Shown piece by piece: positions 1 through 6,612 of a DNA stretch of 12,798 bases (positions are counted from its first letter, which is position 1; every line of letters starts with the position of its first letter). The position numbers were made by a program, and so were the translations under genes. A model generated the notes under the pieces. It saw only the letters and a list, made by a program, of their open reading frames with translations. It was not told the DNA's origin and made no database searches. Source of the stretch: Flavobacteriaceae bacterium (GTDB lineage: Bacteria; Bacteroidota; Bacteroidia; Flavobacteriales; Flavobacteriaceae); NCBI GenBank assembly GCA_947458575.1, contig CANHBE010000048.1:1-12798 (forward strand). Reading direction: 5' to 3'.

Positions 1-336
1 GCTTACGACGCGATCCGGACAATTTTCTTTCGAGATGGTACAAGTGTAGGTTCCGCGGTCATTGTATTTGGCTTCTGAAATCTGTGGACTATGGTAATAT
101 GATTCAAAACCATTTGGTCCCGTCCAATAATACAAAACGCCATCCAAATAATCGGCTGTTAGCTCAATTGGACTACCAAGTGTAACACTTGCTGCTGTGG
201 AAACATCTAGTGTGGCTAATTGACTACAATTTTCACTAGCGTTATTGCCATCATCGCTGCTACTAGATGAGCACGCTCCGATTGAAATAAGTATAAAAAA
301 ACTAAAAACTAATTTTGAGATTGATTGGATTGTCAT
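1..336 (-). CDS. Lipoprotein with Ig-like/PKD-like domain (3' part outside window)
   Basis: The frame opens at ATG 336-334 and stays open to base 1, giving 112 residues without a stop, so the C-terminus lies outside the window. The N-terminus is a lipoprotein signal: a short hydrophobic stretch (about residues 9-20), then the lipobox I-G-A-C with Cys22, then SSSSDD. A Ser/Asp-rich tail right after the lipid-bearing Cys is common on exported surface lipoproteins of Bacteroidota. Residues from about 40 on look like an Ig/PKD-type beta-sandwich: a Leu-Gly-Ser-Pro-Ile strand, a Tyr-Tyr-Trp core and the motif DRGTYTC, the usual D-x-G-x-Y-x-C before the last strands. Such domains usually mediate adhesion or spacing on the cell surface; that role is inferred. 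The TAATATTTG about 22 nt upstream resembles the phylum promoter element but has one extra spacer base. The lipoprotein call is firm, the domain call fairly so, the function unknown. Confidence 0.8.
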   Translation of the reverse strand, partial: MTIQSISKLVFSFFILISIGACSSSSSDDGNNASENCSQLATLDVSTAASVTLGSPIELTADYLDGVLYYWTGPNGFESYYHSPQISEAKYNDRGTYTCTISKENCPDRVVS

Positions 337-421
337 TTTGTGAATTGATAGGTTTCGGCAAATATTAGAAAAACAATTGGTTAATATTGGATTTAATGCT
401 TAATATTTCAAAAGAGGCGCT

Positions 422-543
422 TTATTCGAGAGAAATATCGAACTGATTTTTATTGAGAAACTGCTCTAATTCGGTGTCTCATCAAGGGAAACATCAAAAA
501 AAAAGCTGTCTGTGGCGCCAATATCTTTAAAGTGTTGCAGTTT
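422..543 (-). pseudogene. Probable frameshifted remnant of a coding sequence C-terminus
   Basis: Directly behind the hydrolase stop, in the same frame, the minus strand reads LQHFKDIGATDSFFFDVSL followed by DE and then runs into TAG. Shifting frame at about 475-487 opens ELEQFLNKNQFDISLE, ending in TAA at 424-422. The two pieces read like one amphipathic protein C-terminus joined across a small indel: removing 2 nt, or adding 1 nt, within GATGAGACACC restores one frame. No start codon or upstream part of such a gene is visible, because the hydrolase occupies that space. I do not recognise the family. It could be the eroded end of a gene deleted upstream, or chance protein-like sequence. Confidence 0.35.
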
Positions 544-1470
544 TTATTTCAATTTTGATTTCAAGAAATCAATAAATTGTTTTTGCTGATCAATAAAGAC
601 GCTGTGCGAACAATTATCGAGATACAGCATTTGTTCTACGCCAATAATATCTTGCAATCTATTAACTTGATCTACTGAATACAAACCGTCTTCCTTGCCA
701 TATAATCCATAAATTTTAAATTTGGCTTTAACCATTGATGTTAAATCGGCATGAAGATCAATTGAAGTGTAATTTTCATTTTTCAAAAAACCTTGTGGCG
801 CATCGATGGTCATTTTGGAAACGTATTGAAAATTAGGATCTTTGGATGCATTGCTAGAGATTGCTTTTGCTTCATCACTCTTTTTCTTTGGCGAATAAAA
901 TCCGTTTTGCATCGCGTGGGCAAAGGCATAACTGTAATATTCTGCTGAAGTCGAATCCATTTTTTCCAACATATCGATATACATCAGATTGGTCTTATCA
1001 TTATTGGCTTCATAAATCTTTCTGGACGATTTGATGATTGTTTTGAATGTTTCCTGCAATGCAATAGGAGCGCCAACCAAGAAAACTGCATTTACCTTAT
1101 TAGGATACTGCTTGGCTTAAAGTGTACTAACAATACCTCCGAAGCTATGACCAATTAATGTTGCTTTTTCAATTTGATATTGGTTAAAAACCAGATTTAG
1201 ATCAGCAAAAGTTTCTTTAAAGTTAAATTGAGCCTGACTTGCCGTAGAACGACCTTCACCTCGGCGGTCATAAACAATTACATAGTAGCCGCTGTCTGCA
1301 AGGGTTTCGGCAGTTGTTATTTCAAAACTTGAGCTATTGTAACCCGGTCCGCCATGAAGGAAAATAACAGCACTATTTTTCGGATTTCCGAATGCGCGGC
1401 TGTAAATTTCCTGACCTTGAACGGGAATCATTACAATGGCAAATAAAAGTGAAAGGATTGATTTTTTCAT
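544..1470 (-). pseudogene. Secreted alpha/beta hydrolase (S33 prolyl-aminopeptidase-like), split by in-frame TAA
   Basis: One continuous frame of 308 codons from ATG 1470-1468 is interrupted only by TAA at 1119-1117 (codon 118). The first part has a signal peptide (MKKSILSLLFAIVMIPVQGQ), the oxyanion-loop motif HGGPG (39-43), DRRGEGRS and the nucleophile elbow GHSFGG with Ser109. After the stop the same frame continues AKQYPNKVNAVF into LVGAP, then a cap region, a probable catalytic Asp at about 261 (GKEDG) and His at about 289 (NCSHS). HGGPG plus the DRRG motif is typical of peptidase family S33. The TAA separates the nucleophile from the Asp and His, so the 117-residue product cannot be active. 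The neighbouring residues suggest the lost codon was Tyr (TAT/TAC), one substitution from TAA; this is inferred. Restart at the TTG at 1080 would lack the nucleophile and signal peptide. It sits 29 nt behind the M28 peptidase gene, probably in its operon. A sequencing error is the main alternative. Confidence 0.85.
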
Positions 1471-1499
1471 GGGAAGATTTATAAGAGTTTTGTCTACTG

Positions 1500-2516
1500 C
1501 TATTTACCGTCTTTGTCTACAACAGGTCGATCTTTTCTGTTTGCAATTTCCCAAGCAATTTCGAAAGCATAACGGGTTCTTTTGCTCAATGCGTCAAATT
1601 CTATTTTTTCGACATCATCCCCGGGTTTGTGATAATCTTCGTGAATGCCACTAAACAAAAAAACAGAAGGAATACCGTTTTTTGCAAAATTATAGTGGTC
1701 TGAGCGATAGTAAAATCGATTGGGATCTGCACGGTCGTTGTATTTATAGTCAAGAACCAAATTCGTGTACTTCTTGTTGACCTCTTCGCATATTTTGGCT
1801 AAGTCACTAGACAAGTAGTCGGAGCCAATCAGATAAATATAGTTGCTGCTTGCTGTATGAAATTCATCGCGTCTTCCGATCATATCAATATTGATATTCG
1901 CAACGGTATTGGCTAAGGGAAATAGTGGATTTTCGGAATAATAACGCGATCCATGTAGTCCGTGTTCCTCTCCTGTCATGTGTATGATTAAAACAGACTG
2001 CTTTGGTCCATTGCCATCTTTTTTTGCTTGTTGGAAAGCTTTGCCTATTTCAATTAGAGCAGCTGTCCCTGAACCGTCGTCATCCGCGCCATTATATATC
2101 TCGCCATTTTTCACACCTACATGATCGTAATGAGCGGAAATGACTACAATTTCATTTGGTTTTTCAGTTCCTTCCACAAACGCCCAGATATTTTCAGAAT
2201 CAGGGAGATTCTCCTTGTATTTAGCGTTTAAATAGGCCGCTGGAATAGGCTGATAAAAATCAGTAGCGCCTTTCGGAAAAGTGAGTCCATTTTTTTTATG
2301 CTGTTCAATCAAATAGCGACCGGCTTTCTTCTGACCTTCAGAACCTGTTTCGCGGCCTTCCATTTCGTCAGATGCAATGTATGTTAAATTTGTCTTTAGT
2401 GTTTCAATGGAAACCAAACTACCATATTCGATGTCACTTTTTGGCGTGTTCGTTTTTTTTGTGGAACAGCCACTGATCATGAGCAGCAGCAGAATTGCTA
2501 TAATATTTTTTTTCAT
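1500..2516 (-). CDS. M28 family zinc metallopeptidase, lipoprotein
   Basis: The 338-residue protein starts with a lipoprotein signal, MKKNIIAILLLLMISGC, with Cys17 as lipid site, so it is probably anchored in the envelope facing the periplasm or the outside. The M28 metal set is complete in order: HYDH with His129 and Asp131, GADDDGSG with bridging Asp146, GEEHG with catalytic Glu183 and ligand Glu184, NIDMIGR with Asp211, and DYHKPGDD with His296. M28 enzymes are two-zinc aminopeptidases or carboxypeptidases, and this resembles the secreted aminopeptidase branch; the exact substrate cannot be read. The segment ASDEMEGRETGSEGQ (48-62) is the usual N-terminal signature of this group. The gene begins 2 nt after the DUF3667 gene stop and is followed after 29 nt by the broken hydrolase, so the three are probably cotranscribed. 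An exopeptidase beside an S33-like peptidase suggests use of peptides as nutrients. Confidence 0.93.
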   Translation of the reverse strand: MKKNIIAILLLLMISGCSTKKTNTPKSDIEYGSLVSIETLKTNLTYIASDEMEGRETGSEGQKKAGRYLIEQHKKNGLTFPKGATDFYQPIPAAYLNAKYKENLPDSENIWAFVEGTEKPNEIVVISAHYDHVGVKNGEIYNGADDDGSGTAALIEIGKAFQQAKKDGNGPKQSVLIIHMTGEEHGLHGSRYYSENPLFPLANTVANINIDMIGRRDEFHTASSNYIYLIGSDYLSSDLAKICEEVNKKYTNLVLDYKYNDRADPNRFYYRSDHYNFAKNGIPSVFLFSGIHEDYHKPGDDVEKIEFDALSKRTRYAFEIAWEIANRKDRPVVDKDGK

Positions 2517-2518
2517 GT

Positions 2519-3595
2519 TTAATGGATATTTAAGAAAGTGTAGATTGCAAAGAAGATCTGCAGCATCATGATGATGATAACATTGATTATGAATAAGGCT
2601 ATACTTTTTAATGCGGATACTAGTCGACTTTCCCCATAGAATCTATGATGAGCGGGAAAGAAATAATAAAACATCCAGATGATAGCCGCAAAATCGAAGA
2701 TGTTCTCGATTGTATCAAGTAAGTAATTGGAGGAGAACAGCGAGAAAAGCTTGCGGCACAAGAAAATAGATAATCCAATCAACAGCAAGAATGAAAAGTA
2801 ATGAAGCGTGAAAATACCATGGTCAAAGTAATACCAGCGTTTTTTACTTTGGAATAGCCACAGAAAAAAAGCAAAAATAGGCATATACAGAAATATGGTC
2901 TTTGGAAAGTTTCGGGCAAATGATTCTTTAAACTTCTCAATAATTTCTTCAGTACTGCTCTTGCTTGTGACCTCAAATGCCTTTTTTACGAGCCAATATT
3001 CAAAAGAATCCAAGCGATCTTCAGTTGACCCGTATTTTTGAATTGAATCGACTTCTTGCATCGATTTATATCCAAATTGAAATAAGTCTTGATATTCCTT
3101 ATTTTTTTTATCTTGATCGACTGAAGTGCTTTGAGTGGTCTCGTCTTTCCTTGAACTCGGTTTATCAATCATCAATGAAATTTCTTGTGAATTTTCAAGT
3201 TCTTTCTTGTATATCGTTGTTTTTGATAAACGCGGAGAATTTGTATCATTCTGTTTGCTGTTGGAATCGTCAAGTCTTACATCCGGAATCACCGAAATGA
3301 GGAAGAAAGTGACAAAGCTGATAAAAATATACAAACGTACCGGAGCCAAATAGGACAATCGCTTTCCCGATAAATATTCAATAGTGAGCGATGCTGGCTT
3401 TAATAACAAATTTCTAATCGTTCGCCAAAATGCGTTTTCATAATGGGTTAAGTCTTCAAAAAAATGAACAAATAGTTCGTAGAAGGTTTTTCGACTTTCA
3501 ATATTTTCTTGACCGCAATTCGGACAAAAACGATCTTGAACGACATGGCGACAGTTTAGGCAGGTCTTGTCGGTACGAGTATTATGTCGACTCAT
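2519..3595 (-). CDS. DUF3667 family membrane protein with N-terminal zinc ribbon
   Basis: The 358-residue protein has the DUF3667 layout: a zinc ribbon (C12-x2-C15 and C24-P-N-C27-G-Q) followed by an amphipathic region with FWRTIRNLLLKPASL and YLSGKRLSYLAPVRLYIF, leading into the first membrane helix (about 84-104). Four more hydrophobic segments lie near 231-249, 262-280, 298-314 and 331-354. Between helix 1 and helix 2 is a strongly hydrophilic stretch of about 125 residues rich in Lys, Asp, Ser and Gln. The family is widespread in Bacteroidota and its biochemical role is not established as far as I know. It is the first gene of the apparent operon. On the minus strand, TATATTTA at 3630-3623, 28 nt before the ATG, is one base off the TAnnTTTG element and may be the operon promoter. 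The family call is confident; no function is claimed. Confidence 0.87.
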   Translation of the reverse strand: MSRHNTRTDKTCLNCRHVVQDRFCPNCGQENIESRKTFYELFVHFFEDLTHYENAFWRTIRNLLLKPASLTIEYLSGKRLSYLAPVRLYIFISFVTFFLISVIPDVRLDDSNSKQNDTNSPRLSKTTIYKKELENSQEISLMIDKPSSRKDETTQSTSVDQDKKNKEYQDLFQFGYKSMQEVDSIQKYGSTEDRLDSFEYWLVKKAFEVTSKSSTEEIIEKFKESFARNFPKTIFLYMPIFAFFLWLFQSKKRWYYFDHGIFTLHYFSFLLLIGLSIFLCRKLFSLFSSNYLLDTIENIFDFAAIIWMFYYFFPAHHRFYGESRLVSALKSIALFIINVIIIMMLQIFFAIYTFLNIH

Positions 3596-3673
3596 AAATT
3601 GCTTTTGCTTTTTTATAGTGGGTAAATATATAGAAAAAAAATTCTAAATTGCCTGTCAAAATTGAACGTAACA

Positions 3674-4129
3674 ATGCAGTCAAACGAGAAACAACCATCA
3701 GAGTATATTGACAGTCTTCCCGAGGATCGAAAGGAAGTAATGCAGAAAATTCGAGAATGTATCAATACTAATTTGCCGGAAGGTTTTACTGAAGTGATGA
3801 ATTATGGAATGCTAGGCTATGTCGTGCCACATTCTGTTTACCCAAACGGATATCACTGCGATCCGAAGCAACCATTGCCATTTATGGGTCTGGCATCACA
3901 AAAAAATAATATTTCCTTCTACCATATGGGTTTGTATGCGAATGAAGAGCTTCTCGAGTGGTTTACATCGGAATATGCAAAGCAAGTTAAGTCGAAATTA
4001 GACATGGGAAAAAGCTGTATTCGATTTAAAAAAATGAATGAAATTCCGTATGAGCTTCTATCGGAACTTGTGCGTAAAATAAGTCTTGAGAAGTGGATTG
4101 AAATGTACGAGTCCAATCTAAAGAAATAA
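3674..4129 (+). CDS. DUF1801 domain protein (YdhG-like fold)
   Basis: Starting at ATG 3674 the protein has 151 residues; an in-frame TTG at 3662 would add four, but ATG is the more likely start. The family pattern is clear: EYIDSLPEDRKEVMQKIRE near the N-terminus, the EVMNYGMLGYVVP segment, and PLPFMGLASQKNNISFYHMG, followed by a helical C-terminus ending EKWIEMYE. DUF1801 proteins are small, single-domain and cytosolic; some members have been described as frataxin-like iron chaperones, but most are uncharacterised. No signal peptide is present. The gene diverges from the DUF3667 operon, and its stop lies 5 nt from the stop of the convergent ferritin-like gene. A TAAATTGC upstream (3646-3653) is only a weak promoter match. 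The family call is good; the iron role is inference only. Confidence 0.87.
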   Translation: MQSNEKQPSEYIDSLPEDRKEVMQKIRECINTNLPEGFTEVMNYGMLGYVVPHSVYPNGYHCDPKQPLPFMGLASQKNNISFYHMGLYANEELLEWFTSEYAKQVKSKLDMGKSCIRFKKMNEIPYELLSELVRKISLEKWIEMYESNLKK

Positions 4130-4134
4130 GAACA

Positions 4135-4707
4135 TTATGGATTTTCAAGCTTGTAAAAACGAATCGTATTCGCAATCTTAGCCAACCGCATCTGAGCCAC
4201 TATTTCTTCGTTGAGCGACAATTCGAGCAGTTTTTCAATGTTGATTTCCTTCAGATTCTCCGCATAAAGCTTGACGATGCTGTACGATGCAATTTCGTAG
4301 TGTTCAATTTTGTGAAGCGCTACAATTATTGCGGCATCTCTGGTCATTCCGAATTTGGTAATCTCAATCATTTCCTCTAATTCTTCCACCATGGCTTCGA
4401 TGGCTAAGCATCGACGTAGAATTGGATTGACTTTGAGGTAGTTAAATGATTCTTCAATACGCTGTAATTGTTTTTCAGTGTCTTTTTGATGTATGTGTAG
4501 CGATTCGATTAATTCAAAATTACAAGAGTTTTTGATGAGCTTGGGAAAGATCTTAGAAACAGATTTTTCAACGTAATACATCATTTGAAGTTCTTGCAGC
4601 AGTAAATCTTTCAAACCCGCCTCACCATCAAATTTTGGTCTGATTGCCTCTGTGTGATTTTCCACATCAAACGGTAAATCAATCTCTTTTTTTTTGGCGT
4701 TTTTCAT
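4135..4707 (-). CDS. DUF892/YciF-type ferritin-like protein
   Basis: The 190-residue cytosolic, all-helical protein matches the DUF892 (YciE/YciF) family: GLKDLLLQELQMMYYVEKSV opens helix 1 (31-50), helix 2 carries HIHQKDTEKQLQRIEESF (71-88), and helix 4 carries HKIEHYEIASY (132-142), the most typical stretch of the family, followed by LNEEIVAQMRLAKIA. Candidate di-metal ligands in a ferritin-like four-helix bundle are Glu39, His73, Glu135, His136 and Glu168; this assignment is by pattern, not alignment. The first 25 residues are basic then acidic and look flexible. Family members are often stress-induced, and E. coli YciF has a ferritin-like fold, but their reaction is not settled. ATG at 4707-4705 is the start. 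The gene converges on the DUF1801 gene with a 5-nt gap and has 323 nt of non-coding DNA upstream. Confidence 0.85.
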   Translation of the reverse strand: MKNAKKKEIDLPFDVENHTEAIRPKFDGEAGLKDLLLQELQMMYYVEKSVSKIFPKLIKNSCNFELIESLHIHQKDTEKQLQRIEESFNYLKVNPILRRCLAIEAMVEELEEMIEITKFGMTRDAAIIVALHKIEHYEIASYSIVKLYAENLKEINIEKLLELSLNEEIVAQMRLAKIANTIRFYKLENP

Positions 4708-5030
4708 AGTAGATTTTTATTGGGGTTGGATTTCGAATTATCCTTTTTGAAACCTTGAAAACGCAGTAGGTTTAAAGAGCGTATAATCAAGATGTTGTGA
4801 ATTTCAAAGCCAAATTAGTCATTTAAAGCATAAATCAATAACTTACCCGATGAACTACAGCAAAATTTAACAGTTAGCTTGTTGCCAACTGATCTTTGAA
4901 TGAAAACTTAAAGATTAAAGACTTTCTATATACAAGTTCAATTTTTACACATGTTTTCAATGTCTCGTCTTTATTTTTCGTAAATTTGAGTATCCCAAAT
5001 CATAATTACTTCACTTCATATAATTGGATT
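4708..5030. other. Intergenic region between two divergent genes
   Basis: This 323-nt stretch separates the ferritin-like gene (minus) from the small secreted protein gene (plus). An open frame runs through its right half from ATG 4896 into the secreted protein, but the signal peptide starts at ATG 5031, so that extension is not coding. The strand 4871-4891 can fold as a hairpin (CAGTTAGC and GCCAACTG around TTGTT, one A-C mismatch) with no T-run behind it. A promoter element for the plus-strand gene is listed separately. I see no good TAnnTTTG match for the minus-strand gene and no RNA gene. Confidence 0.6.
4981..4988 (+). promoter_or_regulatory. Bacteroidota -7 promoter element TAAATTTG
   Basis: TAAATTTG is an exact match to the TAnnTTTG -7 consensus of Bacteroidota primary sigma factors. 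It ends 42 nt before the ATG at 5031, a usual distance. No TTG is found at the expected -33 distance; TTT in TGTTTTC is the nearest, so the -33 element is weak or absent. Confidence 0.5.
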
Positions 5031-5432
5031 ATGAAAAACGGGATTAGAATATTGCCACATTTCTTTTTTTTGTTTTTTCAGTTTTCCTTTGCGCAGATTG
5101 AATTAGAGACAGTGTACGTTGTGGCGAAAAAATCAGCAAAAACCCCGGTCGAGGTGCGCTATTACTATTTTCCAAATTTAGAGGCTTATTTTGATACTTG
5201 TAATTCCGAATATATCTTTAAAAAAGATGGTGAATGGGTTACTGACAAGTACATTCCCGCAAGTTATCGAGGTTATAGTTTATATAACAAAACGTATATT
5301 ATTCTCGAGGGTTATACCGAAGATAAACCCTACAATCTTTTGCACGAGCACAAGAAAAAATATCCCGCAAATTTCTCTAGTAAAGGACGAAAGGATGCTG
5401 CGATTGTTCGCGCTAACTTTCCTGAATTTTAG
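5031..5432 (+). CDS. Small secreted protein of unknown function
   Basis: The 133-residue protein begins with a clear signal peptide, MKNGIRILPHFFFLFFQFSF followed by AQ, with cleavage around residues 21-22. The mature part of about 111 residues is rich in aromatic residues: VRYYYFPNLEAYFD (42-55), YIFKKDGEWV (61-70), IPASYRGYSLYN (75-86) and YTEDKPYNLLHEHKKKYP (95-112). This pattern (Tyr-rich strand, Gly-x-Trp-Val, Pro-x-x-Tyr-Arg-Gly-Tyr, Lys-Pro-Tyr, His-x-Lys-x-Lys-Tyr-Pro) resembles short exported hypothetical proteins common in Flavobacteriaceae; I cannot give a family number. There is one Cys, so no intrachain disulphide. ATG 5031 is chosen over ATG 4896 because it puts the signal peptide at the N-terminus and lies just behind an exact promoter element. 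Its stop is 4 nt from the stop of the convergent glycosyltransferase. Confidence 0.8.
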   Translation: MKNGIRILPHFFFLFFQFSFAQIELETVYVVAKKSAKTPVEVRYYYFPNLEAYFDTCNSEYIFKKDGEWVTDKYIPASYRGYSLYNKTYIILEGYTEDKPYNLLHEHKKKYPANFSSKGRKDAAIVRANFPEF

Positions 5433-5436
5433 GTTT

Positions 5437-6570
5437 TTAGGAACGCCAAACCTTGCAATATTGGTCTGCTACGGCGATATAATTGTGCTCTTTTTCTACG
5501 AATTGTCTTGCTCTACAACCGATTGAAATTATCTCTTGAGGATTCTCAATGAGAAAGCTCAGCTGATTCACCAGATAATCCACATCAGGCAATGCGTTGA
5601 CATTAACGGGTTGAGTAAGTTTATAGTAATCGTAGAATTCTTTTTCGGCACATGTAAAGACAACCTTTCCTTTCGCCATTGCTTCTAAAGCATGGAAGCC
5701 CTGATCGTAGCCATAAACCATGTCCAACAAAATATGTGCTCTATTATAGCTGTTGATATATTCTTGATAGGGAACACTTCGTGAGGTTATGATTTCGACC
5801 TTTTCCGGATATTTCTGCCCTATAATTGCCAATGCCTTTTCAAAATAGTCATTGCCTTTCCTAAAATAGCTTTCTGAATTAATGCCGTGGAAGATGACAA
5901 TCTTATTCGGAATTTCAAGCGGAATAAACTCAATTTTTGCAGTGTTAATCGGATTAGGAATCATGCCCAAGTATTTATCTTGCTGCTGCATGGCTATATG
6001 ATAATCGATATCAGAAGCAATCACACCTTCAATATTCTCATGGATATATTCATGCAGTTTCTTGTAGTCTGTCTTCCGGAATTTCAATACATTTTGAAAA
6101 TCTTTCGGACTGATTTTGCCTTCATTATATGGTTGTAAAAGCGACTGGAAACTTGGGTTGTCAAAAATAAACTTGACCGACAGATAGTCAGTTCCGCAAC
6201 ACATTAAAAAAACTTTTTTGTTGTTTTCAAATAGAAATTGCAGCATTTTCTTTTCGTATGTCAATTCACAATAAAATGGGTTTTCATTGATTAGTTGAAC
6301 GATATCATAGTTAGTCAACCGGCTTCCATGTTTTTTAAACTGTTGGTAGGTACTAAAAGAAGTAATGTTGAATCCGATCAGCTTGTTAATCAGTATTTTT
6401 ATTTTTTTGAAAAATCCTCGATCGAATCTTTTTTTTAAAGGTAAATCTATCGGAAAACTTTTAAAACCGTCGTTAAAGCCAACGATGACTACACGGTGTC
6501 CCAATTGTTCCAATCCTTCTTTTAAGGAATTATGAAGTCGACTATATTCGCCGACAAGTAGAATGTTCAT
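5437..6570 (-). CDS. GT-B fold glycosyltransferase (GT4/GT1-like)
   Basis: The 377-residue protein is predicted to move a sugar from a nucleotide donor to a glycan in the cytosol. The N-terminal Rossmann half starts MNILLVGEYSRLHNSL, with GHRVVIVG at 24-31 and a CCGTDY turn at 124-129. The C-terminal donor-binding half begins near IPNPINTAKI (204-213), with KIVIFHGINS (223-232), KGNDYFEKAL (238-247), VEIITS, and YDQGFHALEAMAKGKVV (288-304). The second Glu of the GT4 EX7E motif is present (Glu296), but the first is not evident, so the donor site is atypical. No signal or membrane segment is seen. It is transcribed away from the next glycosyltransferase, its start only 42 nt from that gene's start. 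Donor and acceptor sugars cannot be read from sequence. It most likely works on LPS or another surface polysaccharide with the genes to its right. Confidence 0.88.
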   Translation of the reverse strand: MNILLVGEYSRLHNSLKEGLEQLGHRVVIVGFNDGFKSFPIDLPLKKRFDRGFFKKIKILINKLIGFNITSFSTYQQFKKHGSRLTNYDIVQLINENPFYCELTYEKKMLQFLFENNKKVFLMCCGTDYLSVKFIFDNPSFQSLLQPYNEGKISPKDFQNVLKFRKTDYKKLHEYIHENIEGVIASDIDYHIAMQQQDKYLGMIPNPINTAKIEFIPLEIPNKIVIFHGINSESYFRKGNDYFEKALAIIGQKYPEKVEIITSRSVPYQEYINSYNRAHILLDMVYGYDQGFHALEAMAKGKVVFTCAEKEFYDYYKLTQPVNVNALPDVDYLVNQLSFLIENPQEIISIGCRARQFVEKEHNYIAVADQYCKVWRS

Positions 6571-6577
6571 ATATTAT

Positions 6578-6585
6578 TATATTTG
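6578..6585 (+). promoter_or_regulatory. -7 promoter element TATATTTG for the plus-strand glycosyltransferase
   Basis: This is an exact TAnnTTTG match ending 27 nt before the ATG at 6613, leaving a leader of roughly 20 nt. A second, imperfect copy with a 3-nt spacer (TACTATTTG, 6597-6605) lies closer to the start. No TTG is seen at the usual -33 distance. Confidence 0.5.
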
Positions 6586-6609
6586 ACAAAGATATTTACT
6601 ATTTGACAA
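6580..6609. repeat. Two 10-bp direct repeats TATTTGACAA, 20 bp apart
   Basis: TATTTGACAA occurs at 6580-6589 and again at 6600-6609, start to start exactly 20 bp, about two helical turns. The repeats overlap both divergent promoter elements. The spacing would suit a dimeric regulator binding one DNA face, but a fortuitous duplication of a promoter-like sequence is also possible. Confidence 0.55.
6587..6594 (-). promoter_or_regulatory. -7 promoter element TATCTTTG for the minus-strand glycosyltransferase
   Basis: Read on the minus strand, 6594-6587 is TATCTTTG, an exact TAnnTTTG match 16 nt before the ATG at 6570. It is one base away from the plus-strand element, so the polymerases for the two genes would compete for the same stretch. 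The predicted leader is very short, about 10 nt. Confidence 0.4.
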
Positions 6610-6612
6610 TTA

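Noticed and set aside
544..1080. Separate 178-residue gene starting at TTG 1080
   Set aside because: It is the same frame as the upstream hydrolase part, lacks a signal peptide and the nucleophile, and its only start is an internal TTG. It is better read as the downstream half of one broken gene.
2977..3300. 107-residue plus-strand open frame
   Set aside because: It is antisense to the hydrophilic insert of the DUF3667 gene, with no start context or domain.
4896..5030. N-terminal extension of the small secreted protein from ATG 4896
   Set aside because: It would bury the signal peptide at residue 46 and cover the exact promoter element at 4981-4988.
6583..6588. TTGACA as a classical sigma-70 -35 box
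   Set aside because: No TATAAT-like hexamer lies 16-18 nt downstream; the phylum TAnnTTTG element explains the same bases better.
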